From: Phoronis australis
Taxonomy: Eukaryota > Phoronida > Phoronidae
Length of the DNA: 60,000 nt
Reading direction: 5' to 3'
NCBI GenBank assembly: GCA_002633005.1
Contig: NMRA01000132.1
Location: 205,162-265,161, forward strand
Under the pieces are notes generated by a model. It made no database searches. It saw nothing but the letters and a program-made list of their open reading frames with translations, and was not told the DNA's origin. Positions 43,661 to 57,100 of the stretch are shown here, one piece after another (positions within the stretch are counted from its first letter, which is position 1; each line of letters begins with the position of its first letter). The position numbers and the translations under genes were made by a program.

Positions 43661-44410
43661 ATATCTCTAATAAATCTTAAGCCTTTTACAAACCAAGGCT
43701 TATAAAAATCACCTGTGCCTCCGATCGCCAAGTTATTATTAAACCACAGAGGTTGATTCAAAAAGTCCTCTTTACTCGCAACAATTATTTTCTTGTAGAA
43801 AGATGTCATACTTCCAAATACGTCGCGCCAATAGGAATTACCAATTAGGGTTAATTTCGACTTAATAAAGTCATGTCCAAATGAAGCAAAATTCTTTAAG
43901 AACGGGTAGAGTGAGTACAGTAATTCAGCACTTTTAGACGCAGGGCTTTCAAGATATCTGCGGGCCATAGCGAGTTTTAAAGCTTTGCTGAAAGTATGCA
44001 TATTAACCATTTGAATTCCCCTTGATCTAGTCCTAAACAGGCCGTAGTTCGTTTAATTTTATCATTAGGGGCCTGCCATACTAATCTAAAAAATGTATTC
44101 AATCCATCCAAGACTTTTACTGGTCGGTTTGGTAAACTTGGCAACAAAAAATTAAGTTTAGAAATAGCTAATGCTTTAATTACCGTTACTCTACCAAACG
44201 GCGTTAAATTTCGTCGACTCCAACTTTTTAGTAAAGACGTGATCTCAGTTATTCGTGCAGTGAAGTTCTTATGCGTCATACTATCCAACTGAGTGTGAAA
44301 ACAAACCCCCCAAAATCTAAAAGATTTTTTCGTCCAAGACAGACTTTCTTTTGTAGGAATCACGTCATCAACTACCAGTTTTACTACCGGATCAGGCCCG
44401 TCGCTGCCGG
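43661..44410 (-). mobile_element. Tx1/L1-like LINE, reverse-transcriptase 3' part
   Basis: Minus-strand frames 44363-43977 and 44010-43657 encode the post-RT region typical of Tx1/L1-like elements: FRFWGVCFH, SLLKSWSRRNLTPFGRVTVI, SKLNFLLPSLPNRP, then KALKLAMARRYLE, YWRDVFGSM and GLRFIRD. There is a frameshift between the two frames. The catalytic RT core is missing, so it is 5'-truncated at about 44410. The element resumes at 42120. Confidence 0.75.
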
Positions 44411-46413
44411 ACTGGAGACTTTAAGAATATAAACCAGCCAGGTTAGTCAGCTGCGAAAGTTGAGAGCTAAACTTCCAGTCACGAAAAAACTAGACTAGTG
44501 AACCAAAAATAATGTGCACGTGAATATTTCGGTGAATTCATTTGTAATCGAGCGTGTTATGTCAAGAATTTTATTTATAATATGATTGCTGACACGGGAG
44601 AACGAACAATCATGACATATATTGCCGTTCATAAAAAGACAAATTAAAAGTAAAATGTTATCTACACATTGAATTTTAGTACATGAACCGAGAGGCAGTT
44701 TTAATGTTAATTAAACCTAGCCTCTCAGGCTGAATAGATTTGCTTTCCCAATTGCTTGTTTATGCCACAGACATCATAGTATTGAGATGTCAATGGTTTA
44801 TACCGTTGATACTTCATTTTGAAAAAATCAGTTTATTTTAGGACACCGTCATAGCCATTTTTTAAATTCCTGATTTTTAAAGTTAAATTTCGGCTTGTTT
44901 AGCTGGTCAATAGACGAAATTTGAGTTGGACGTTTTGAAATTGGTCTCGCAGTAATCCTAACTATAGTACGATTCATTTTTTTAAATTACCAACTTAAGT
45001 CACAGGCAATGTGTCATGTTGAAAGTCACAACTTCAAGGTTTGACAACCGTATAATAACGTCGAAAGCGAATTATTGAGTCTCCTCGGGTTTCCTTCTGT
45101 TAAGGAATGAGAATCTAATCACGGTAAGTAATACTTTGAAACTGATTTCATGGGTGTCGAAAACCTAATTCCATTTTATTTTTAGCTAAACAAGGAGAAA
45201 TTCTCCTTTGAAAGAAAGAAAGTCCAAATGAAAGTGTTGACCATGAATACTCACAGCATGAACACTCTGATTTAGGCCGAGATAGTAAAATATAGCGCAA
45301 ACTTAATGCTAGATACCCTGTATCAGCAGCCGCCCAAAGGGGGCGTTATGTTTAAAACCAATTGCATGTTTTAACATCCAGCGAAGCCTCGAACTTTCGG
45401 TTATTAATGTATCCAAAACATTGATGCCTGTCTGAATGCAGCAACACATCACGTAGTCAGCTTGTTCGTCGCATTTTAGAAAAATATCCTTTAAGTTTAG
45501 ACTATTTTTTGGGGTTTTAGGCACGGGTCGGGAACAGCAGTAACACACAGCAGGCTTTTAAACGTCTTCATTTGTTACTGGATAAATATTCTCAAATGCA
45601 ATAGTAACATCATTGATAATACACATACTAGTGAGAGCTGCGACGATATGTGAGTTGCACATAATCTAATGTTCGCATAGCATAATTTTTCTAGATTCAA
45701 CGCGACATTATTGGCGAGAAAAGGCAAATTCGAACATGAAGCTGAACCGCGCCGCTCCAAACTACATGTATCTGCCGTCTGAGCTACATGTCAGCCAGTA
45801 CTTTAATGCCTTTCATCAGTTGATTCACAGACATTTATAACACCGAGTGTCTGATATACAACGTCAGGGCTTGATGATATGCAGTAAAATTAAAACAAAA
45901 ACAAAGGAATTTATTGCTTTGGAGCTCTGGTCAAAGCTGATAACTTTAAAAACCTATTCTATTCAAAAATAACGCCAATGTTGCGTCGGTCGGAAGTAAA
46001 AATGACAATTTTCCTTTAAAATGGAGTCAGGCATTTATTCCGAATTTTGCCTGAGCAAGGGCAGTAACACTTGGGTGAGCCTGATCATAACTTGTTTCAG
46101 AATCAGGAGATAAATGTTTTCTGAGCTGTAGAAAACTTGCTATTCGTTAGTGCTGCTATTTTGTCTTGAGAAAATGGTCGACGTCTAAAATGGCCTGACG
46201 AGACTAGTTACATATATTACATGTAATTATGTAGCTTACTCTCGAGCAATGCGAATTGCGAACTGTCAGTTATTCCCAAATCCAGAAATTACTTCTATCG
46301 ACTTGAAGGCCTTACTGGCGTAGACTTGAATGATGGCCTCTGAAATGATTGAATGTTATAGAATATGATTCAATTTGTGTAAAAATATATCTTATTCAGT
46401 GGGGCGTGGAATA

Positions 46414-46536
46414 TGTTGCAAGCAGTTTATCCCGTTCAATCCGCCATTTTTTTATCACATCCCTGTCGGGGGCAGAAATCGTTTCGGACTCATATTCATG
46501 ATGTGACCAAAAAGATGGGATAAACTGCTGGCAACA
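46414..46536. mobile_element. Small MITE with 20-base terminal inverted repeats
   Basis: TGTTGCAAGCAGTTTATCCC at 46414-46433 is matched by GGGATAAACTGCTGGCAACA at 46517-46536 (19 of 20 bases complementary). 123 bp in total, non-coding. Confidence 0.65.
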
Positions 46537-46649
46537 TGATTCAGTTTCCAAGTGTTATGAGAAACTTTCCTGTCGCAAAAGCGCCTTTGTCCTATGAAAT
46601 CAGAGACCTTGATATCCGGGGCGTACTGTATAAGCTACATGTACAGAAC

Positions 46650-46733
46650 ATGGGCAGCACAACTGAAAAAAGTGAGGGGCTGTAGCCCCCCCCCCCNCCC
46701 CCCCCCCCCAGCCGCCTATGCTGCGCCGCCCAT
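46650..46733. mobile_element. Fold-back element family M2, single-unit copy
   Basis: Starts ATGGGCAGCACAACTGAAAA and ends GCTGCGCCGCCCAT, so it is about one unit long and inverted relative to the other copies. A poly-C run (46686-46709) with one N at 46697 has replaced part of the palindrome. Confidence 0.65.
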
Positions 46734-48039
46734 GTAGTCGTATACTCGCGGCAATGTCTTGTGCACATGACCAACTTGTGTTCTTTGTTTTAATCAATGA
46801 AAATTGTCTAATATAAACATTGTGGTTGAAATATGTTCTAGCCTGTCTTCCAATGATAGGCCTACTGTTTCTTTTGTAATTACGTTGAAATCATCAATTA
46901 ACTAAGTAAAAAACAACATTTTTAACTACGGCGAACGTTTGGCCCCTTACCTTCTGGCGCCACCCACCTGGCGTCTGGTGCAAATTACTGCTGCCCCCCA
47001 GCTAAGGCCCCGCTGAGCTAGGCATTAAAATGGGGCTGAACAATAAACCTGAGTCGCCCCTACTGGGAAATTCAAGATGTCGATGACCGGTCATCGGGTG
47101 TCGACGAACTGAAGTAGGTGTCACACAGCTGTACGGAGTGTTTCAGGTACACCGACGATAGAACACAGACAGTGCATTGTCTATGATGCTATCCACCCAG
47201 AACCAGTGCCATCTGATGGCTGACCATTGAAAGGGCACGTGCAACTTTCGTAAAACATCTGACAAGCATAACTGAGTTATGATTGCTTATTGGTACAATA
47301 TTTTAGCGTAGCTACATGAACTTCAACACAGAAAATCACTAGAAGTACGTGATTGTATGACCCGTGATTGACCTGTGCACTGTTACAAGTCAACAAGTAG
47401 GCCAATTTCAGTCATCGGTATAGCAGTTGCGTCTCTGGTGGAGTGTTGTCAGACTACAATTGTCTGTCATCTGCTTGGATAAACTTTAAGTTTGGGTCGG
47501 ATTTCTCACTGCAAGCAGTGTTAAAAAGCTGTACAAGACCGTACATGCAACTTGCTTTCCATTCCCCACACATATACTTTCCAGCCCTATTTCTAGATCA
47601 CGTTAATTCCCACTATCATACCTTTGAGAGAACATACATTAGCACTGCATACTACCCAAACTCTTAATTTCTTCCCATCCACTATTTTACTCTGGAATAG
47701 ATTCCCACAACATTCCATCTCATCAGAAACATTAGAGATGTTCACAGGTCACATTTCGAAACCTTACTGAGTAAACAATAAAACTTGTTTTATCCTGGTA
47801 CTAACCCGCCCTTGCTTTATTGTTGTTTTCACAGTTTAGTTTATCACTGACTAACATGCGCCATCATAAAAGGATCGGTATTTCGATCGTTTGTTGAAAA
47901 CAGGAAGAAGAAAAAGAAGAGGAACGGACGACAGTTTGCAAACGACTGGCGCACTACCTGAGGGTGTAGCAGAACCCAGCAATTATTGAGATCGAAGACC
48001 AAAGGATTATTGGGATATCTATATCTAGTGCTCGATATA

Positions 48040-48110
48040 ATGGAGATTTTAGGATTTGATGTACCAGCGTGGATCCTGTATTCTGTTGCAATTTTGTTTA
48101 CGTTGTATCT
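48040..48110 (+). CDS. P450 exon 1 (start, membrane anchor)
   Basis: ATG at 48040, then MEILGFDVPAWILYSVAILF, the hydrophobic N-terminal anchor. Donor TATCT|GTAAGT, phase 2. The upstream purine-rich stretch at about 47905-47930 would be 5' UTR or promoter; no clear TATA box was recognised. Confidence 0.8.
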
Positions 48111-51100
48111 GTAAGTAGTTCATTGATACAATCGCTGTGATTCTGCAATACCACCGAGGGCCAGTAGAACCAGAGGCTCAGGAATAGTCCTTAGAACCCC
48201 TCGATGCCTCAAATTTGATACTGAATATCTGCTACATTTTCCAATGGGGGGATTTTGCCATCCAAAAAAATGAACAGCAATAAACTTTCTCTCAGGTGAG
48301 CAGTGATCAGCTGGCTTATATTTTAGCACATTCTTCTGGTGTACAGGGATGCATGCATAGTCAAATTTTGGGGATCAGATGAACTACCATTGCTTTGAGT
48401 TACTTATGGACTTTCGTTGCCNATGAGGGGACATTTGAAGAAAATATGAGGATAAGATTGATGGTCACCACATTTACAGTTTGGAGAGACATTACTTAAG
48501 TTGTGCCTGAACTTGTCAGAGTTGAGGAAAAGGCCACATCTTGATCTGTACAATGCTATTTCGTTATCGCGGGGAAGGGAGAATTGTGTAAAGGGTGTTG
48601 AGTTATCAAAATTATGAAAAACAGTTCTAAAATTATTTTTTATACTCGTAAAAGAGTTGCTTTCCTTAACAGAGACTGAAAGAGAATTCCAGTTGTTGAT
48701 GCATATCATGACTGTAGACCTTTTGAATGCCTGAGTGAACGACGAAGGAATTGCATATGGGGTGGAGGATCTCAAATCACTAGGATGGCCTTGTCTTGTG
48801 TACATGTATAGATCAAATATTTTTTGACAGAAACGTTGTTGACATTGTTTATTACCTTGAAAGTAAATGTGGTCATGTGAAGATTGCGTCGAGTAGACAG
48901 TTTGGGCCACTTGAGACTATTCAAAACCTTAACACTATTGGATCCCCTGTAAGCTCCGGTTATGAGTAAGGCAGCTTGATATTGTAACTTCTCCAAATGT
49001 TGGAGTGCACCCGTATTGGCAGACTGATATATAATATCACAATAATCGACATGTGGAAGTACATGTATAAACAAGTATAACAAATCTTCTAAATGTATAG
49101 AATTCAGATGATGATAGCCAAGATTAAGTGGGTTAATTAGTTCCTGAGTTTTTTGTACGAGCTCCCGAACTTGAGGGGTGAATGAGAGTTTTTCATCTAA
49201 CAGTATACCAAGATGTCTGTGCGACTGTTTTCTAGGAATGATTTCATCATTAAGTTTAAGGTCATGAGACGGGTCAACAAGGAAGAGAGCATTAATAGAT
49301 TTGGAGAAGGTGAGGTCAACGCTTTTTCCTGGTTTAAAATTCATTCTCCATTCTTGTGACCAATAGCTGATTTTTTTAAGTCGTGTTGAAGCTGCAAAGA
49401 ACATTCAGGGCTGCTCCCTGCGAAGGGTTAAAAAAGCGCCGTTTCATCTGTATAAAGGCATGATTACTTTATTATTTCCTATGAATTCTGAATTGCCAAG
49501 CCCAGAATGACGTTAAATTCTTTTTCTGAAATTAAACACATTTTCAAAGAAGAATCACGTATTGTGTACACAAATCGATTGAATCCTTAGGATCTTCTCA
49601 AGAATCACAGTCCATGATTGCTAACGAAGATGGATCAGAACTAAACAAAAGGTTATGGGAACGGACTATATAGGGCATTTAGGGCTTGGCTATTCAACAT
49701 TCATGGGTTAATAAAATCATCTTCTCAGCCAGGAACATGAATGTCAAACATTGTTGCATAACCTACTAATAGACTAAGGTATTCCTGAAACATTCACTGG
49801 ACAAGTACTCATATCCAGGCTTCAGATAAATGCCACTCCAACATGGGCGGCGCACCATAGGGGGCTGGGGGCTATAGCCTCCCACTTTTTTCAGTGCTAC
49901 GCCGCACGTGGTCTATAAGCGGTGCACCACAGGGGGGGCTGAGGGGGCTTTAGCCCCCCACTTTTTCTAGTGCTGCGCCGCCCATGTCCAAGAACCAGTT
50001 ATCATTTCTTGAACATGCCCTTTAAACCAGACTGCATCACTACACCTCGATATTATCTACCTTCTTTCATGTCCAGTTTCTACTGTGAGGTAGCAACAAT
50101 TTTTCCAAATCTGGTGACTCTTATTATTGTCAGCGATTGTTAGGAATAATCATGGTCTTAATCTGTTAATGTGTAGGTGAATAATTTCTTCTATTTCAGG
50201 TATTTTGTATACATTAACAGGAAGCTAGACTACCTTGGTTTACCTGGACCCACAGTTTATCCTGTTGTTGGTTGTGGTTGGCTTTCGTTTTTTACTAAGG
50301 TTGGTCTATTTAATAATTTACGAGCTTTAGAGGACGAAGATTGTAGTGTATTGACCACAAATAACTGAGAGTATTACGGCTTAAACTAAAATGTTCACAA
50401 ACTGGACGTCACCATAACGACCATTCGTGGTATTTCCACAAATAACTGAACATGAAATTGATTAAATGCTCCTAAAATAAAGCTCCTTCTCAGTAACACG
50501 AAAATTCCAATGGTGAACTGTAAGTGCGCTTAAACTACATTGTAATGTTCAGGTTTGTCACAAGTCACAATTCCAGTCTGTATGGTACCTTTTAGTAACA
50601 CGAGCGGAACTGCGCAACGGCATTGGTTCCGGTGACGCGGATGCAATTTGTCCGGAAATTTCAAGACCAAATGCGTGTTACAAACAGGGACTGGTTAAGC
50701 TGGGGAACCACTAACCAAAACCAAGACCTGTTCCACAGCTATCACTTTCCCCATAACGTTGAATGCGTTCAGACTCTGACATCATAAAAGGTTCCTTTCT
50801 CCTTTAAGCCGTTTTACTTGTGCATGCACTGTTGTATAGAAATGTGTATTCCAGGCGTGTCATATGACTGGAAGTGGTTGCAACAAACAATGACCCGAAT
50901 GTTATATGCAAGTACTTTTCGGATACAGTTACTGAACTAAAATGTCTCCTTGAAGTTGTAAGGGTAGACCGTAGTACAGATAATGTTAACGTTGAACTGA
51001 CGCAGACCTTCTTTGGCGGCGTTCATGAATATAACCGAGCAAGACTGGGTGCGACGTTTGCGTACGGGCGCTCGACTGCAAATCAAAGGATTGTTTGAAA

Positions 51101-54100
51101 TAACAGTTGTTCCCTTGGCACTACTTTTTTCCATTCTGTTTTATTGATAGTATACCATAGAAATTAATCTGTTTCCGAATCAAAATACTGACACCAGTTT
51201 TGCAAAATTTTAGACCTAAATTGCTGCATATTTACCGCTAATTTTGATTTTTGTATTATACTGCAGAACATTTCAAAGTTGATAAAGCTTATATTACTCG
51301 AGATATTCCAGACATTTCCGACACATTTATTTCCCCTCACCAAGCCTCAAATGGAAAAAACTGATAAGCGCCATCTTGAGGCTTGAAAACAAGGAAGATA
51401 TAATTAAGTCAGGATCTCGACATTTCGAGATTACTAAGTAGGAATGTCAAGATCCTGAGATAATTACAAAAGAAACGTGCGATGTCATTTTGGACCACCG
51501 TTGGGTAAGTGCACCAGTCCACTCAACCTGGAAATGAACAACTCCACCGTTTGAAAGAAAAAAATGTCTGTTGCAAAACGATTGTCGGTCGAATTTGATT
51601 GATCATGCAATTAATTTTGGTAGTAAATATTTAGATTATTAAAATTATGTATCTGCTACTGAAATCTATTAATTCCATGCGTAATCTAAGTCTGTGAAAG
51701 AAATCTGATTTCAGGAATTCGTTCTCTTTTCTGTTACTGCGGAAAACCGGGGTATTTGCAAATTCAGGAATAATGATCAGCGACAAAGGACCATTTTATT
51801 ACAGGTTGTGCACTATGCGGCCACATGGAAATGTTGCGTTGGCAGCTATTTTGTCATGTCTATTTTCAAGCTCCGTTTTTCACAGCCCCAGGACCGAATT
51901 TGTTAAATATAATGGACACCAAAATCATCCATGTACCATGCCTTCAGAATAAAGAATATTTGATTCGGACTTGCCAGTTTCAGTCTCCAAAATTCTATAG
52001 GCTGTCTCAAAGTGTAAAACTTTTGCTGTAGCTTAATGTTTGAGAGCGCACTGTGGATGTTCTAAGCTACAGTGCAAGCCAAAAGTATTCTAATTAAATG
52101 AGCCGAGATTATCCGTCATGACGGCTGCATGGAAACTGAATTCATCTTCAGATTAGACTACCTTCATGACTGAGAATGAAGAGGAATGAATGTTGCCCGC
52201 AATAACACTTATTGCAAGTAATTTTTGTTGTTAACAAAATTACCCATCATGACGGGGAAAATGGATTTTGTTGATTACTTTTGTCTTGTACTGTGTTTAA
52301 ACGTCAGTGTAATATCGCTTTTACCATTACTCCAGCTGCTAACATTGTGTTAGTTTGCCTTTTCCGATGCCCTGTACTTGTTTGAACATCCACTATGGGA
52401 AGTATTCATTAACGTGGCATGTTGTTCATAAATTACCACTAACTTTATTTTCGGATGAGTATATTACATTCCAGGCTTATGTGGATAAAAAATAGCATGG
52501 TAAATCTGAAGATAGAGATTTTTAAAAATTGTTTAGCTCCCAGTTTGGTTCTCCATAAAGTGTGCGGTTGGTGACGACCAAAATTTAGTGAAAACTTCAT
52601 ATGCCCGTTTCTCATTATTCGCTGCACAATGGAGTGCATTTATGGAATCTGTAAGCAGTAAATGCACAAATGTTCAACATGATTAAATACATTGCCTTGC
52701 ACTTATCCACACGAGAATACTGTTTATTAAACATAACAAACTGAATTAGATGATTGCAATGATTGCCACCCTGGGTCAGTGTCACTGGATTTTATGTTCT
52801 TGGCAGGGTTTTGTGGAACGACAGGTGGCGTGGTACAGGATGTATGGACATTTTTACAGGTAAATCCACATCGCTTAATGTTGCATAATGGTTCACGGCT
52901 AGAATCACTCTTACTGCACCTTTCCCAAATTCTTAATTACTGCTTATGTTAGCTGTTCGCTTATATCGCACAAGATAAATATATTGGTTAGGCAAAAAAG
53001 TGTGTAATTGATTCTGGTCTCTTTTTTGAAAATCGAGTCAGTGATACAATATTGTGTTACTCACTTTTTCAAAAAAGAAAATTACCCGAAATGAGCCATA
53101 TTGGTGCAGGATTATTCTTAATTCGTTGCTTTGCGTCTCACGGTATTTAGAGCCCCTTTGTGCAGTTTTTCAGAAAAATCAAAACACTTTAATGAAATTG
53201 AGACAGGCGGCGTTTTTTGAGCTGGTGAGTGCAGGTCTCAAAACGACTACGTAAAGACCAGAACCAACTCCGCTTTTGGCCACACTTGCTGAAAAATCTT
53301 TCCACGTGTTGCTTGTGCCTTTTAGAAATTAACGTGAAGCTATTGTAGATTGAAATTTTCTTGATCTTTATTAGGGAGTGGAAGCCAAGTCTTATCTCAG
53401 GTGAACAACCTTTCCTCACACTGCCAAACATTAAAAACCTGCACGGAACCTGACTTCAACCACACAAAGGCTCTCAGATTCCTAAAAACAATTTGTAGTG
53501 CAGGCTCAATGGTGAATGACAAGTCGATATCAGTAACATCACCTCGATATTTTGGGCTTGGAGGGGGAAATAGTCCACATAGGCACTTAGAATTCTGCAG
53601 ATGGTTGTAAATCATACACAGTTGGTGTTGCTCACACACAATAGATAGTCCTTTCGAAATAGTCTAACTCTTTTCACGCGAGGTCAGTGAAAATAGTTGG
53701 TTGTAAATCTTACTCTTAAGTTATACAACTGTCCCAGTTGGCGTGTGTAAGTAAACACAGATTAACAAAGGGTTTATGATCCTGGATGAGAAGATAATTG
53801 TTTTACTACTCCCTGTGGGTTTTGGATGGCCTAGCCCGGGATGAATTGGAGGTTACGTAGCAGCCAATCACAGTGCAGTTGGTGACTGACTAGCAAGCAC
53901 TTCACCTAGTGGTCAGACTTGCTGACATTATGTCATCACTTACTCGACACCCGTAATGACGTGCATGCTGGTTGAATGTCATTTCTTATCTAATAGTCCT
54001 CAGTCATATTCAAAGGCAAAAAAATTAAAAGTTTAACGGTATTGGGAGAATTGAGTACAATGCTTCCCAAAGGAGCTTGATGATTGAGAACCGGTGCTGG

Positions 54101-57100
54101 TTTAGACACTAACCATCAGATTTAGTGGACCAGTTCGATGCATCTGGGTCTGATGTGCTATTGTTTGCTTATTCTAGGTTCGTTGAAATGGGAAGCCTTT
54201 GCATCGCTGTCAGTGATCCCACTGTTTTACGTGATGTTCTTGTGAAAGAGGCGAACAACTTCAGAAATAGGCGAGTAAGTATATTTTGTGAGCGAGGGAA
54301 AATTGATATGTTTTTATGACCATCAGAAGCTTTTACCATGATCATAAAATTATCAGATAAATAGAGGTATCAATCTAGTCAATTGTTAAAACATTCGCGC
54401 AGTCCTCTGTCACAAGTCATTTATGTACCGCCAATCCCGCACTGTGACATTGAAGTGAGCACATATTGTCATTTAAATAAAGGTCGGCAAACTGAATCTT
54501 TATTGCTGTTTTAATTTTTGAGTATAATAATCATAACCTATTTTTTGCCGTTAGGATTTCAGTTTCAGAAGCCAAACAGTTAAAAAGTCTCTAAATTAAA
54601 TTTAAGATATTGCAATTTAATCAAGACTGTGAATTCGTCGGTAGTGCGGTAAGAGCACTGCTTACAAAAGGAACTTAGATCAGCAGTGCTCTAGATAAGA
54701 ATTGATGACGCCGGCATTTCTTGTTTAAATCTATTAATGATGCACACAGTGCTGTAAAACTGGTTGTTAGCGTCGGATTGGATAAAACAGTCTCACATTG
54801 GACTCAACAAAGTTATGCAAATCCAACGTGTGTGGATTTGTGAAACTACTGATTTTCCTTTTTATGCTGTTTTACTTTTATGTCTAGGTTGCTTTTTGGC
54901 GATACGAATTGAGATTGAATTCAAATTATTATTATTGAAAATAAATAAGAAAAGTACCATGCACACCTTTAAGTACTAATACCTGTTTGCTTTTATTTAA
55001 CTTAGTAATCGTTTTTTTGGTTTCCTGTAAAACAGCGCAATTCTCATCTCCAACTTTATGGAATGAATGTTACATGTACTTGTTATTTCAGATAATTGGG
55101 TGGTACCACTGTTTGCACCCATTTAGGCTTATTTATATCAATTTCTAATTGTCAGGTTACAGTATCTGTAACTGTGTGCTACTTGATATTATGTCATCGT
55201 ATCATAGCTGTCCAGTATCATATAAGGTCATCGCCATGCGCTCTAAACGAGAAGACGAACACTATTCGACGAGAACAGACTGGACTTTATTGTTGTAGCT
55301 CAACTAAACACAATATGGCTGCCAAAAAGGCGACAACGTCATCTCGTGGACAGTAATGAACCTAAATAACTCCAATAACGATAACCTGACTACTGGCGCA
55401 ACCTCTTCTTCTCTTGTATCTATCTATGCACTAGTGAAAGCAACGTAACAGAACAGCACAGCAAAGTACTGGCGAAGACGGCTGGTCCTAGTACAGCGAC
55501 AACTTGTCAGTAACACTGTCTGCGAAATACGACGGACGTCGCTGTAGGCGCTTTGGCCTGAACTGTGGCACAGAAGCAGGCTCATCAGCAGGAGGTGGAA
55601 AAAGCTGAAGAAATCCGTAGAAATGAGCGGGCGGCACGTCGGAGTTGGCGTCAGAGGTACAGTAAGGCACTCGAGGCCGCCTGGGGGAGCAGGAGGCTGA
55701 TATGAACTGGCTGGGAGCGGCATCATTTCGTTGTCTACGTCATCATGAGGGTCACAGTTGACGAACTCTTGGTGAAGAGGTGCTGAGGTACGACTTGACC
55801 GTCCACTTGACCTTTTAAGAGAACAAAGTTGGGAGCCAATGAACTTGCGAACGAAGCATCACTCTCCGTCGAGTGCCACCATAATCTATCGGCTGTGGGC
55901 GAACGACGTTTTGTCGAATACGACGTCTAAACAACGCCGCCAACATCCAAGGGGTGAATGGGGGAAGGAAGGCTGTCCTCGTTCTTGGAATGCTCGCTGT
56001 ACAAGTGGTTTGGCTAGCGAAGAGGATGCTGCTCGAGAATTTAGTTACGGTGGTTCAGCGGTAGCTGTTCGTTGGTAAACTAATTACGTCGAGTTCATAC
56101 ATGTAGCTCGCGTAAAGAAAGCACCTGGTAACGAGTTTTGCTTTTAAGCGATGGTGTCAAAAATTGACTGCGAACTTGTTTAACAGGTAGCTATGCTTTG
56201 AGATTGTGCGTGGGTGGAGAGAGAATGGTTAAATCCAGTTATTAATTTATTATATGATAACAACCAATTAAAACCAGTTAAACGTGTTGTTAATTATGTT
56301 ATGGTGCTTGCCGAGCTGAGGCTCCACGGACCTGTTGAGTAATCGTAGCTTTCCCCCGACTGTGTCAAAAATCTGCAAAGGGGGCCACGATGACGTACCT
56401 CGTGCACAGGGCATGTCGTAACGGGGTTCCAAGGTGACATTACAATCTGGATCGATCTGATCTGGCAAAGTGAAATCCACAGTCACCGGGTCAGACAATG
56501 TGGGCTTAGCGGGCGCTCGTAACACGGAAAGCCCCCGAGTACAGCGAGCTCAGTGTGACCGGCGGGAGTCAGGTGAGTCGGTGCCCCTTCAAGTTTTGTT
56601 CAAGACAGCAACGCTGTCTTGAACCAAAACGTGAAAGGGTAGACGGCAATATCATTAGAACCATGAACGGAGTGGTTACAGGGACGTTAGTGTCTAATTC
56701 TTCAACCACTAGTGCTTAGGGTAACAGGGTTAATTCAAACTTCGTCTGCCTGATAGGCTACCTGGGAAGAATTGGTGATAGGAACGCCCAGTTGTCGAGC
56801 GAGTAACGCCTTCGTCACACTGATCTCCGCAACACAGTTTAAGGTAAGTGTGACTGGAGTGTACTGGTCGAAGGGCCTAAAGTAGGCTGCAGCTATGATG
56901 GCTACACGGCGAGTAACGACACGAGCCTAAGTAGAGAAGTCGCTGTCGTCGTCGTCGGAACCGCGCGGATTGGGATCGTCGTCGTCAACGTTATCGTCGG
57001 CTGTATTAGCTAAGATTCAAGATCGGGCCTAAGCAAGATACATGTACGCACGTTCATCAGCGGGCAAGTATTGACATTTGCTGACAAAGTGATGCTGTGG

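Larger units (their letters stand above)
44411..48039. other. Intergenic region before the P450
   Basis: Contains the 123 bp MITE (46414-46536) and the M2 single-unit copy (46650-46733). Otherwise only short motif-free frames. The last few hundred bases should hold the P450 promoter, with a purine-rich stretch (GAAGAAGAAAAAGAAGAGG) at about 47905-47925. Confidence 0.5.

Noticed and set aside
46697-46697. Single N in a poly-C run considered as an allele join
   Set aside because: It lies within a homopolymer and no flanking duplication is visible; a base-call ambiguity is enough.
48422-48422. Single N considered as a fourth allele join
   Set aside because: No direct duplication was seen on its two sides, unlike the Ns at 16708, 22212 and 29881.
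53397-53639. Overlapping frames on both strands in P450 intron 3
   Set aside because: No similarity to the P450 or to any recognised repeat; the P450 phases already join across this intron.
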